Of a DNA stretch of 64,000 nt, positions 1 to 10,731 are shown in pieces. This DNA comes from Paralichthys olivaceus (Eukaryota > Chordata > Actinopteri > Pleuronectiformes > Paralichthyidae), in assembly GCF_024713975.1 (NCBI RefSeq), contig NC_091097.1:8674861-8738860 (forward strand), in the 5' to 3' direction. The notes under the pieces were generated by a model that ran no database searches, had not been told where the DNA came from, and was given only the letters and a program-made list of their open reading frames with translations. Every line of letters begins with the position of its first letter. Position 1 is the first letter of the stretch. The position numbers were made by a program, and so were the translations under genes.

Positions 1-926
1 ATTTGATGCAATAATTCATCCAAACCCAGCACAGTGTCAAATATTTCTTGGGAGCCAAGAAGAATTACAACTTTACACACTTTTGAATAGGACACATATG
101 TAGGCAAGCACCAAGGAGCAAGCGCAAAGTAATCTGTACCTGAGGTTTTGTTGCCACCTAGTGAAAGTTCACTGACATGCACATGATGTACCCTATAATT
201 GTTACATGTCTGATGGATTACTTGAACTGTGTAAAAGACAATTGAACACCAGATATTTTTTCACTGAGCACGGTTTCCTCTTAGTTCACATTAACTACAT
301 TTTGAAATGTCCAAATCCTACAACCATGTGATCACAAATGACAAAATGATCATCTAGACATTGAAACATATCATAGTTCAGCTCTTTGTGATCTTGACTC
401 CATTGACTTTCCAGACCATCCTCGACTTGAACACGGAAACTCATTCTTGACCTCAGGAACAGTATGCATGAGAAATTATTCTCAGCTTTTTCAATACTTT
501 CATCAGTCGATAAAGACTGTGAAGTGCAGCTGAAACATTATTTGCTCACACATTCCAAGAATTGGTAGATTCATGACTGGATGACCCACTGACTGTTGTA
601 TTTGCTTTTTAAAACAACCACAGCTGAATGAACAATAATGGGAAAAAGGTGCAAGATTTCCAAATATTTTGTGAGCAACACAGTGATCGATCCTTCAGAA
701 TTCAAACTTTTGTTGTCAGCCTCATTCTGATGACACACATAGTGCAGGAGTGCTATTTCAGCATTTTGCTGCCACCTGCTGCTCAAGTCAGTGTTGCAAT
801 TCAAAGCACAAAGAGTACATCATTTACCTGGTTTTCTCAGCTATCATCATTCTCAGGAGGAGAAATCTCAGAGCCGTCACAGCAAAAGAAAGGAATGTTT
901 CCCACGTCTCACTAGAAAAGTCAAAC
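1..926. other. 5' flank of hsd17b1, no gene seen
   Basis: AT-rich DNA with no open frame that shows family similarity, no RNA gene and no clear repeat. Short open frames at 571-915 overlap on both strands and look like chance. The 3' part presumably holds the proximal control region of hsd17b1. Confidence 0.6.
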
Positions 927-934
927 TATATAAA
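927..934 (+). promoter_or_regulatory. TATA box of hsd17b1
   Basis: A perfect TATATAAA lies 170 bases before the first ATG of hsd17b1. This would place the transcription start near 955-965 and give a 5' UTR of about 140 bases with no intron. The motif is seen directly; its use is inferred. Confidence 0.6.
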
Positions 935-1103
935 CAAGGAGATAAAGCGGGAGGACTGCAGGTGGCTGATAACAGAATGATGTTTAGGAGACACTGGCCT
1001 TGTGATGGCATGACAACACTGGCAATCAGAGTTTTCACATGCCTCCATCCCGCTGACTGACTCCTCTCAAAGGTGTCAACCTCACTTTGCTCAGCCGCTC
1101 ACT

Positions 1104-3495
1104 ATGGAGCAGGAGGACTTTGGTGAGCCGGGCTCCATGGACAAGAGGGTGGTGCTGATCACGGGCTGCTCCTCGGGGATCGGTCTCAGCCTGGCAGTTC
1201 GGCTGGCCTCTGACCCCGACAAAAAGTTCAAAGGTAACAACAGGGTTAGACTTTTGCTTTGTGACATGGTGCATTACAAATCTGGAAGTAGCCAGTAAAA
1301 GATGAGTGTGGCCATGGACGGATGCAACAATAGTAATACAGGTGGTGGCATTCAGACAATGAGGGATTAGCATTAAAGGGGCCCATGGTGTGCAAAGAAA
1401 ACACAGCCTCCACAGCCTTGACATGCTGACAAAAGGCATATGGATTCATGGATATTCAGAGAGATTTCTGTTCTCATCTGACAAGAGTGGAACCCACTGT
1501 GACCTCTCTGATCTTAGATGTGAACTGAAAGTTTTTTGTTTTCTATCTGCTTCATTTTATTCACTTCAGCCACATGAGTGACTTCTTGGATGACCACATG
1601 AATAGCTGAGTAAGTTTATGTGCTACTTGACTGAATAAACGTCTTGACAGCTTGTGTAAAGCTGGTTGTTTGCTTACCAGAAGGTCGGTGGGTCCATCCT
1701 CGGCTTCTCCAGTCCGTATGCCGAGACAATGAGTCTTAAACAGCTTCTGAAAGCTGTGCCAGCAATGCATGATTAAGAAAAGAAAACACTGTGTATGGAA
1801 GTGCTGTGGGAATGTGATTTGTATTGTTAAGTGCTTTGACTGGTCAATAAGACTAGAAAACTGCTATATAAATACAGTGAATTTACTATTCTATTTGTAA
1901 ACCCTTTATTTGTACGGGTGATTTAGTCAGATGTGTGCATTTCTTTAAATGAAAATGTGTCACTGAGGGCTACTTTCTGTTTAGTCTATGCCACGATGAG
2001 GAACCTGGCTAAGAAGGAGCGCCTATTAGAGAGCGTGAAAGGCCTGCACCAGGACACGCTGGACATTCTCCAAATGGATGTGACGGAGCGTCAGTCCATT
2101 CTGGATGCGAGGGACAGGGTTGTGGAGAAGCGGGTGGACATTCTGGGTATGGCCTCATGACCGTGTGTTCTGATCAGGATTAACATTTTAGCATGTCATT
2201 AATCTTGTCCTCACTGCTTACAGTGTGTAATGCTGGTGTGGGTCTGATGGGGCCTCTGGAGCTGCAGTCCTTGGACTCCATGAGGCAGATTCTTGAGGTC
2301 AACCTCTTGGGCACCATCCAGACCATCCAGGCCTTCCTACCTGAGATGAAGGCTCAAGGTCAGGGCCGCATTCTGGTAACAGGGAGCACCGGAGGGCTTC
2401 ACGGTGAGATAAGGAGTCGCTGCTGGTCAGCTAAGTTGCACATGTGCAGTTTCTGTAATGATTTGAATGGGAGTCATGTTAGCAAACCATGTCAAGACTT
2501 GCTGCCATGCATGAAATTGCCAAAATAACCTGTCTTGGCACTTGTCATCTCATCTCTCACAGGTCTCCCTTTTAATGAGTTGTACTGCGCCAGTAAATTT
2601 GCAATAGAGGGAGCATGTGAGAGTTTGGCTGTTCTCCTGCAACACTTCAATATCCAGTGAGTTTTAAATTGTGCTGTCGTTTGCTTCCTGTGTTTAGAGA
2701 CTTATTGCTGTACAAAGTTTAGTAGCAAACAATTGATCAGGAGAAACTATTGACCCGATGCTTCGTCCTGCAGCGTGAGTCTGATCGAGTGTGGTCCAGT
2801 CAACACTGATTTCCTGGTCAACCTGCAAAAGGCGGAGCTTGGGGATGCATCTCTTCAACAGGTCGATACCCACACACTCGGCCTGTATGAAAAGTACCTG
2901 CAGCACTGCGACTCTGTTTTCCGAAACGCAGCACAGGACACAGAGGACATTGTAAAGGTGTGGTGTATTTTCAGAGCACATCATGACACACACACACACA
3001 CATGCACACACACACATGCACACACTCTTTTCACAGGGCTGTGGTACAAAGTAGATTTTTCTTCAGGCAGTAATTATACTTTATTTCTTTTTCATGCCAT
3101 TTTATACATTTTAAAATGTTTCTAATTAATAAGATGATATATGTATATTATATAAAAAGCTGCATTTTTCTGCAAATACTCTCTGTGAATGCTCACAAAC
3201 TTTTTAACAGAGGCAGTTTGCATTGTATTGCCACTTGCCCGAGAAGATAAGAAAATTCATATAATGTATTTATAGCCTTTGTCGCTGTGAGTGCAGCCAC
3301 ACATCTAACTGTTGTGATGTGTTTGTTTTTCTCTCCAAGGTATTTCTAGATGCCATCCAGTCACCCAGCCCTGCGTTCAGATACTTCACCAGTGGTGTCG
3401 TTCCACCTCTTACCCAAATGAAGATCACAGAACCAGACGGCTCACGGTGCATCCGTGCTATGAGCAAAATCATTTTCTCAGCCGAGGAAAACTAA
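1104..3495 (+). CDS. hsd17b1: 17-beta-hydroxysteroid dehydrogenase type 1 (estradiol 17-beta-dehydrogenase 1)
   Basis: Six coding exons: 1104-1233, 1985-2146, 2224-2403, 2563-2656, 2774-2957, 3340-3495. All introns are GT-AG and the sum is 906 nt, giving 301 residues. It is a short-chain dehydrogenase. The cofactor motif TGCSSGIG is at residues 20-27, CNAG at 99-102, the catalytic Ser at 152 (GSTGG), and Tyr165 and Lys169 form the YCASK motif. The family reduces estrone to estradiol (and androstenedione to testosterone in many fishes) with NADPH in gonadal cells. The text matches HSD17B1 ([27 protein letters not shown]) better than the related retinol dehydrogenase RDH8. A second in-frame ATG at 1137 (Met12) would give exactly the human spacing to the TGxxxGxG motif, so the true start is uncertain by 11 residues. 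The first ATG has A at -3 and G at +4. A TATA box lies upstream. Confidence 0.93.
1660..1890 (+). mobile_element. tRNA-derived SINE, 3' portion (hsd17b1 intron 1)
   Basis: The stretch contains text typical of a common percomorph SINE: a segment around 'cggcttctccagtccgtatg', then 'aagtgctttgactggtcaa' and 'gctatataaatacag' near 1870. The copy is diverged and its head is incomplete. It lies in intron 1 and the exon structure is unaffected. Confidence 0.55.
2986..3025. repeat. (CA)n microsatellite, interrupted
   Basis: About 40 bases of CA dinucleotides, interrupted by ATG twice, just after exon 5 of hsd17b1. Confidence 0.9.
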
Positions 3496-3600
3496 CTTCC
3501 ACTCTAGCACATGCAAGCCTCTGCTTCATATGCAGACTTTGCCTCCCTTTACTTTAGATACAGAGGTTGATCATTTTTTGTTTTCATTTTCATTTCCTGG

Positions 3601-3606
3601 AATAAA
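3601..3606 (+). promoter_or_regulatory. Polyadenylation signal of hsd17b1
   Basis: AATAAA lies 106 bases after the TAA stop and predicts a short 3' UTR of about 130 bases. Confidence 0.75.
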
Positions 3607-3851
3607 GTTGATGCTCTCTGACTCACTCTTGTTGCTCAACTGGAAAGGGCAGTAAGTTCAGTATTTTGTGGAAAGAGTTCACACAAGGGATGGACTCCAT
3701 GCTTCTATATTTGTATGTCCCTTACCCGTATTCACATTTCTTATCACAAAAAAATACAAAAATAAACAGTTTTCTGTGGTTGGTGAAGAAATACTTGATA
3801 AGGATTTTGTGTTATGATACAAAAGCACTCCAGACATTAGGAGGTGTTCTT

Positions 3852-3887
<36 letters not shown>

Positions 3888-4628
3888 CATATTTTCACTG
3901 GGGAGTTTCTGGACACATTGTTAAAGAGAAGACTGCAGTGTAATTTTTTTTGTTTTCTATTCTGAGAAAACAAAGACAACTTCCTGACACCAAATAATAA
4001 AATAATAAAAAGGTTCCAGGAAACTTTCCACAGTCATGAATGACACTAAAAATATCAGTTGCCCTTCAGCTGACCAATTTGTTCCAAATGAAAAAAAATA
4101 TTGAAATAACTAAATCTCTTGCAGATTGCATTGCACAGGTCTTCATGTTGTTGTAACTTCTGTCTCTATCAATAAGAAATAGTGAATATTTAGTATTCAT
4201 AGTAATGTTAAAATGTGAAACTGGTTAGAAATTGGAAAGAGGCCATATGAAATCTATGGGGTTATCTGAAGTGCTAAAAGTAGGTTGTAAGGGGGACAAT
4301 AACCATTTTGAATCACTTAACTGTATTACGTTCAGTGTTTTAAGGTGGAAAAGAAGGCCAGGCGTCTCCAGCTGGAACAGCATCGTTTCCTGTGTAACTT
4401 CTGGCTCTGTCTGGGGTTGTTAAGCCCTTGAGTGGTTTCTCTTTCTAACCTGAGACAGTCTGTCTTGTCTGTGCGTCGATGAGACACATTTCCAAGGCCA
4501 ATCTTTGATAGGATTGACAGAGGTTCTAAAATACCTCCCTGATCAAGAGCCCTAATTCCAGTCGGAAAATCCTGAAATGGATCCAGCACTAGTTCTGCCA
4601 CGTAATCCAGCAGCACTTACAGGTGTCA
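3607..4628. repeat. Intergenic DNA with (CA)n at 3855-3886
   Basis: AT-rich spacer between hsd17b1 and the hAT element. It holds a pure CA run of 32 bases at 3855-3886. I see no exon and no RNA gene. Confidence 0.65.
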
Positions 4629-5161
4629 GCCTAGAGCAGGGGTCACCAACCTTTTTGAAACTGAGAGCTACTTCATGTGTACTGAGTCATACGAAGGGCT
4701 ACCAGTTTGATACACTCTTCTGAAATAACAAATTTGCTCAGTTTGCCTTTAGTTATACATCATTATTAATGATAAATGATACTCATCTATGTGAGGACAC
4801 TGATCACGTTAATGATTTCTCACGATAATTATCAACAATCACTTGACAAGGTGGGAAACAGATTATATCAATATTCAACACTTTATTTCTATTAATCTCA
4901 GCAATTGTTTAGAAAGTTTCAGATGATCACTTGTACAACATTTCATCCGAAAAATGTCCCATTTTCACTAGCCACTGACAAACCCTTTTAACAAATCAAA
5001 ACAAATAGTCAACTTCAATGTGAGAATAAAAATTTGACAGTATAAAAAATAAATAATTAAATTGAATTAGAAACGCATATCAAATTTTAGATGCAGCTCA
5101 CTGGTGAGTTGTGTTATTTTTAGAACAGGCCTGCGGGGTGTTGGTGACCCCTGGCCTAGAG
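4629..5161. mobile_element. Complete non-autonomous hAT-type MITE with 8-bp target-site duplication
   Basis: The element spans 4637-5153 (517 bp). Its ends are perfect 14-bp terminal inverted repeats, caggggtcaccaac on the left and gttggtgacccctg on the right. It is flanked on both sides by the identical 8-bp direct repeat gcctagag (4629-4636 and 5154-5161). An 8-bp target duplication with CAG-starting ends is the mark of the hAT superfamily. It holds no transposase frame. The interior ('tttttgaaactgagagctac') matches a repeat I recognise as common in teleosts. Confidence 0.85.
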
Positions 5162-5212
5162 CCTGTGGTATTATGTAGATCGGTATAATAAGGGTAAGGT
5201 AAAGGCTGTTGT

Positions 5213-5257
5213 AAAATGTTTAAATGATGGTGTTTCATACCATCATGTAAACATTTT
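5213..5257. repeat. Near-perfect inverted repeat (19-bp arms, 7-nt loop)
   Basis: Arms 5213-5231 and 5239-5257 are complementary at 18 of 19 positions around the loop gtttcat. Confidence 0.8.
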
Positions 5258-5867
5258 CATTTTTTTATTTTTATCATTTTATTATTGCTCTGAATTGGCA
5301 TTATGAAAAAGAAGGCCTTTATTCCAGTGTAGGACCAAAGTCCAGGTTTATCATGTGGACAGCATGTGCTGACTGGACTCACTGCTCACTAGCTCGCACA
5401 CATTCACTTTGACTTGTTCACAGAAACCTCTCCTAACCCTGTGATGAGTTCACTGGCAAACATTTTCAGTGGTTGAATCACAGATGACTAAGAGGAGACA
5501 AACCTGTATTTCCTCCTTTTCTTATTTCGTAGAGTTTATTTCACGCAATTCAAATTAATTAAAACTAAATTTAATTTTGGGGTGATGTTAATGAGAACAC
5601 TACACATATAAGCATAAAGGAGAAAAAAACGAAAGATAGGAAAATATATATAGATTTAGGGTTGGGAAATAAGAATATAAAAATATATCCATACAATGAG
5701 TATCCATTGTGTGTGAATAACAGAATCTAAGATAGCTGTTTATTCCAAATAAAATGTCTTCTGATCTAATTTAGATTTTGTGACACATTTAATTGCTTAA
5801 TAAAGCTCAAACCATTTCACCATTTTGACAAATCACCTCTTGACCTTTAAACCTGTCGACCTGTCCC
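5258..5867. other. AT-rich intergenic DNA, nothing identified
   Basis: Mostly A/T with short homopolymers. No open frame or family similarity seen. It runs into the GC-richer start region of coq10. Confidence 0.6.
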
Positions 5868-6041
5868 TCTGATTGGCCAGAGCAGGGCCTGCTGTCACGT
5901 CACCGTCCTGTACAGTCAGGTGGGGGCGCAAGTGACGCATCAGTGTGAACGAAGCCAGGTAGAGTGAGGCTGCTGCTGCTGCTGCTGCACAAATACACCG
6001 TCATCAAGAATCTCCATTACATCTGAGTTTAAAACTTCACC
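5868..6041 (+). promoter_or_regulatory. Probable coq10 promoter and 5' UTR
   Basis: An inverted CCAAT box (ATTGG, 5872-5876) and a CRE-like TCACGTCA (5895-5902) sit about 140-170 bases before the ATG, with a second TGACG around 5932. No TATA box is seen. A (CTG)6-7 run at about 5969-5988 falls in the presumed 5' UTR. The assignment rests on position and motifs only. Confidence 0.5.
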
Positions 6042-8726
6042 ATGACCAACAAAACGACTCCTCTGCTGTTGAAGACGCTGCTGGAGCTGCGTGAAGCCCA
6101 GGCTACTAAAGTTCTGCGAGGAAACACGAGAAGAGCAAACTTCAGGTGAGTCACGATGAGACTTCTCCACAGGTGGGTGGAGTTGAAGTGGGCTTGTTTG
6201 GGTTCAAGTGTATTAGTTATTAAAGTGAAACCCATGGTATGATTTCCACCTGAATATTCTGTAGTTATTTTACTTGTAGTTATTTAACTTTAGCACATGG
6301 TAGGATTTCGACCTGAATATTCTTTAGTTGTTTTATCATTAGTTTTTTAAAATGTAGCCCATGGTAGGATTTAGATCTGAGTATTCTGTAGTTGTTTAAT
6401 TATTCAAAAGGGTAGAGCCATCAGTAAGCTACCTTAAATGTTCTTTGGTTTCACGAACCAAAGAACATTTAATTAACTTGATCCAGATTTTTATATCTAA
6501 CTGAACTTTGCAATTTTCTATCAATGTTGCAAAATGTTGCAGAAATCTTTCAATGTTTAGTCTGGATCTGCCCCCTGATATAGATCCACATGAGAGTTAA
6601 AAGGCTTCTTTCCTGACTCCTACCACATCCTTCCACTAAGTTTTGTAATAATCCATCCAGTAGTTTTTGAGCTTGATTCATTAATGTGCTCCAACATACT
6701 TATATTCTTAATTCCCCCCCCCTCAGACACTTGGGCTCCTGTGGGGCCCTGGCAGCGAGGAGGACCAGCCTGCCCCTCTGTCCCGCCACCTCCATCAGCA
6801 TACCCAGCCGCAGCTTCATCAACCTGGTTGTTCCTATCAGCACCCGCAGGATGGAGTACACAGAGTGCCGGACATTAGGGTGAGTGCTCTGAAAACTGCA
6901 ATAACATGCCTGTTACTCTATAGAAACTTTCAAAATTTGACTATTTTAGTGCTTTGGACTTTTAACTAATTGTCTGCACCCCCTTATTGTCCTGACGTGA
7001 CTGTGTGCTCAGGTATACTCCAGAGCAGATGTTCAATGTGGTGGCCAGAGTGGATCAGTACCAGCACTTTGTTCCCTGGTGCAAGAAGTCTCGGATCATG
7101 AAGGGACGAGACGGAGGTGTCCGGGCAGAGCTCGAAATCGGTTTCCCTCCCATTGTGGATCGCTACACCTCTGAGGTCACGGTCATCCCAAACCACCAAG
7201 TCAGAGTAAGTCTTTGCCTTGGTAGATCCAGAAAAAACTCCATTACAAATACTTTTTTCCTCAACACTTGCTTGTTTCTTATGCAGAGTCCCGTCAACTA
7301 TACAATGCATCTAATGTTATTGCCTTGTCATCACCCTTTTCAGCATTCAGTGACAATAAAGGCTTGTTTGTTGTGAAACAGGCTGTGTGCACTGATGGAT
7401 CCCTCTTCAGCCATCTTGAAACAGTATGGAGGTTTGCCCCCGGAACCAAAGACCTAGCAGACTCCTGCAAAGTGGATTTCTATGTAAGTGTATAAAATAA
7501 AATAAAATTTTTGTTGTGCAATGAAAATATAATAATGTTAACAATGACAGGAATAAAACAGAAGTGAAAGTGAATCCATGAAATTAACAAACCCACTGAT
7601 AATAAAAAACCCAACGATTGAGGGATAAGATTGCATGTGTAAAGAGAGACTAATTAAAAGCCTCCGCCTCTGTGCTGGGTGTGTTGCGTAAAATCTCATT
7701 ATGCTGTAAAGTTAGCCTTGAATAGCATGGTGATGTCCTGGAGGCCTGAAATAGCTGTCAGGTTAGGGAACAGAATTAATGTTGACAGGAGTTTAACCTT
7801 AATGTTGGCTCACGTAACCTCAGGCTCAGCCAGGAAGTGGTTAGATTACAGTAAAACACACCAAATACAGAACTCAGGAGGACTGGTTATTGTGAACTTT
7901 TAAAAAAAAGTTTTTAATTTTGGTGATCTTCAAATTTTCCAATTCATAAATGATTTTTTCTAATAATAATAATCTATAAACAATTCCCAATACATGAATA
8001 ATGGCCACACATTTGAAGCTGTATCACCCTGATTTGTCTGTGGCAAGACCCGCACATAAGACCCTGTGTTTCCCACAGAATTGATTCAGTCTGTGGCGGT
8101 AGTGTGGGTGCTGAAACTATCAGGTCTGACAGTCTGCATGTGCTGTAAAAACTATGGACAAGCATGAGTGAGAGCGATAGCAAGTGAGCACAAGGCAAAT
8201 AGCTCTTCAAAAAACAATTTTAGGTTGTTTTTGGTTCATTATGAAACTCTGGCATAACAAATAAGAATATGCTGTGCAGCCACAGTCTGTTAATGATTAA
8301 TGGAAAACACTGAAGAAAGACAGTAACACAGGTTATTTTTAATCTCAGTTGTTCATATTTCACTTTAATATTAAATAAGCTAGTATAAAGCTTTTTACAC
8401 ATTGAACTGTTGCCAGAGTCCCTCATTCTAATTGTTCTTTAACTTCTTTAATTATTATTAAGCTCTATTTCTCTCCCTCTTTTTGCTGATCTGAAAAATG
8501 ATCAGAGCCAAGCTGTGTTTTATGCCCCGTTGCATCCTGCCTGATAATTGTCCCTCTCCTGTTTTGTCTTTAGTTGTCGTTTGAGTTCAAGTCCCTTCTG
8601 CACTCTCAGCTGGCCAGCGTGTTCTTTGACGAGGTGGCAAAGCAGATGGTCGGTGCCTTTGAGGGCAGGGCAGCAGCACTTTATAGAAACCAGCAGGAGG
8701 CGTCACTGAGGAGGCGGTCGACATAA
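6042..8726 (+). CDS. coq10: Coenzyme Q-binding protein COQ10 homologue, mitochondrial
   Basis: Five coding exons: 6042-6145, 6727-6879, 7013-7205, 7382-7483, 8574-8726. They total 705 nt, giving 234 residues, and all introns are GT-AG. The first ~75 residues are Arg/Ser/Thr-rich and nearly free of acid, as in a mitochondrial targeting peptide. From about residue 85 the protein is a COQ10/START-like lipid-binding domain: [39 protein letters not shown], and [14 protein letters not shown] followed by [14 protein letters not shown]. The family binds ubiquinone in the inner membrane and is needed for efficient Q function in respiration. Vertebrates have COQ10A and COQ10B; this protein differs from both human copies, so the symbol is a family name without A or B. 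The stop is TAA after RRRST. Intron 1 carries a minisatellite and a perfect hairpin; intron 4 (1.09 kb) holds only repeat remnants. Confidence 0.9.
6233..6424. repeat. Three-copy minisatellite, 63-64 bp period (coq10 intron 1)
   Basis: Units begin with catggta at 6233, 6296 and 6360, each followed by a version of 'ggatttcgacctgaatattc' and 'tagttgtttta'. The copies differ at several positions, so the array is old. Confidence 0.85.
6434..6472. repeat. Perfect inverted repeat, 17-bp arms, 5-nt loop
   Basis: The arm ttaaatgttctttggtt (6434-6450) is followed by the loop tcacg and an exact reverse complement (6456-6472). It lies in coq10 intron 1. Confidence 0.92.
6480..6675 (+). repeat. Fragment of a dispersed teleost repeat
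   Basis: Shows the family text 'ggatctgccccctgatat', 'catccttccactaagttt' and 'aatccatccagtagtttttg'. Related copies are seen at about 11260, 21535, 24340, 43190, 50470 and 59085. Confidence 0.55.
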
Positions 8727-9829
8727 GAACATCCCCTCCATCCCCATCCACATGGACCTTTCATAAAACCCTGCCAGCCTGCTGCACTTTTCCACTTCCA
8801 ACACTGTTCTGACACAGGAGACTGGATTTTCCTTTTTGCACTCACTCATATCTCGTTCTTGAGTTGACATGCACAAGAAATATACTTTAAACTATTTATT
8901 TATAAGCCACAATCTAACTTTTTTTGTTCATATTTGAATATTTATTTTACAGCTTGGCATATATATTTTTTTTCAAATGATCTTTTTGAACACAAATGTT
9001 TTCTTTGTTAAATTGTAGGTTAATGTACAGTCACCTGATTCCTGCGCAGTGCTGAAACATCTAAAAGGGTTCAGAGCTTGTTCTTGTTCGGTCATGTAGT
9101 TCAGTGGTATTAAAAAGCTCTTGTGTTATCTGTCCAAGTGTCATTGGAGCTTTTTTCCTAATGTACTGTTTCAAACTAATAAGGTTTAGATTACATCTCT
9201 ATCTCATCTGTTGCTAAAATGAATGCATTACTACTCTATATTATGTCATTTTCTTTTCTTTCTTCATATGAATTATTTTTCAATCTAAATAAGTTTAGGT
9301 CATGTCTATCCTCCTTTATATGCTATGTGAGATACCTTCATTTTAACAATAGCCTCCCAAGTAATGCGTCTATGTGTTGCTGAGCTATTTGTTACACACA
9401 CACGGATGAAAACAATTTTTGTGTAGTTTTGCCAACACACAGGTAAATATAAGTTGAGGAGTAGAAGCACCCCTCATTTCTAGAATCTCAATAAGCGAAA
9501 AGTACAAGAAATAGTTCTGTTGGTGTTGAAACATATATAAACAAGAGCACTTTCACCAAGCACAGACATTGTTTAGAGAAGGGAAGTTTTTCTTGCCCTA
9601 TCTTTTGTGGCTCTGTTTGAAAACTCAAAGGGCACGTCACATCTATGGGCAAGGCCAAGGGAGAGGAATTGGGACAGAAGTACTGAACTTTGTCACTATT
9701 AGACAATCAACTTAACTCAATTTCCCATTTGTTTAACCTTCTCAACTTGACATCAATAAAGGGGGCGGGCCATGGGTTTTGGAGTGTTTTTCAGAAGCAG
9801 AAGGAGACTCAGAGTCCAAAACCACAAGG
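8727..9829. other. coq10 3' UTR and spacer before the C1q gene
   Basis: AT-rich DNA with no clear canonical polyadenylation signal near the coq10 stop. At 9755-9775 'catcaataaagggggcgggc' may form the core promoter (TATA-like plus GC box) of the following gene. No further gene seen. Confidence 0.5.
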
Positions 9830-10679
9830 ATGAAGACGATTGCAGTGCTGATTCTTGCCTTCAGCTGCTGTCTAAGTGAAGCGCAAGTTAAAGAAAATGG
9901 GGACATCGCTGATCATTGTACAGGATCAAGCAGGTGCTGTGAAATATGCGGCCTCACTTCTGTAGCCCGAAACCTGGGAGCTGTGGAAGAGAGAATCACA
10001 AACATGGCAGAGAAAATAACACTTCTGGAGTCCAAGTTGCAAAATACTGAAAAAGAAGTCCTGGAGCTACGGAGCCTCACCACAAGTAAGACCGTTTTTA
10101 TTAGTTTATGGAATACAAAAACTTTTCCTTCAAATCTTACCTCATGTTTGTGGTAATGGTGTTCTCAGGCACACCTCAGGTGGCCTTTTCTGTAGCTCTC
10201 AGGGAATCTGGCAGTGGAAACATTGGACCTTTCAACACTGACACCCCACTAAAGTACAAGAAGGTCTTCTCAAATACTGGCAATAACTACGATCCTTCAA
10301 CAGGTAGTGTATGAGAGAAAGAGGTAAAGACACAGAAAAAAGTGAAGAACTCATTCAATGTAAATCATTATCTATTCTCCTTCCTTTGGCAGGCATTTTC
10401 ACAGCAGTGGTCGGAGGAATGTACTTCTTTCGATTCTCAATGTTCAACAACTTGGCTTCTACTCCCAGCTCTGTTTTGAGCCTCATGAAGAACGGCCAAC
10501 GGCTGGTATCTGTGTGGGACACCTCAGGGACTGACGCTAACGACATGGGCAGCAACGCTGCGGTCATCGCCCTCAGCGCAGGGGACAGTGTGCATATCGA
10601 GCTCCCGGCAAACAGGATAGTCTATGATGATTCCATGAACTACAACACCTTCACTGGTTTTCTGCTCTTCACCATGTGA
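9830..10679 (+). CDS. Secreted C1q-domain-containing protein (C1q-like/cerebellin-like)
   Basis: Three coding exons: 9830-10085, 10169-10303, 10393-10679. They total 678 nt, giving 225 residues, with GT-AG introns in consistent phase. The first ~19 residues (MKTIAVLILAFSCCLSEA) are a signal peptide. A Cys cluster follows (HCTGSSRCCEICG, about 32-44), then a heptad-like coiled coil (about 50-85, MAEKITLLESKL). The C-terminal globular C1q domain runs from about 88 to 225: QVAFSVALRESG, FNTDTPLKYKKVFSNTGNNYDPSTGIFT, GGMYFFRFSMFNN, SNAAVIALSAGDSVHIEL, TFTGFLLF. There is no collagen repeat. Proteins of this build form secreted trimers; the large teleost C1q-like family includes immune and synaptic members, so I do not assign a ligand. 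The upstream frame from 9779 adds residues before the signal peptide, so I prefer the ATG at 9830. Confidence 0.88.
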
Positions 10680-10725
10680 TTCAAACAACACAATTTAATG
10701 TCTGCATAGCTCTTCATGCTTTTGC

Positions 10726-10731
10726 AATAAA
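10726..10731 (+). promoter_or_regulatory. Polyadenylation signal of the C1q gene
   Basis: AATAAA lies 47 bases after the TGA stop. Confidence 0.75.
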
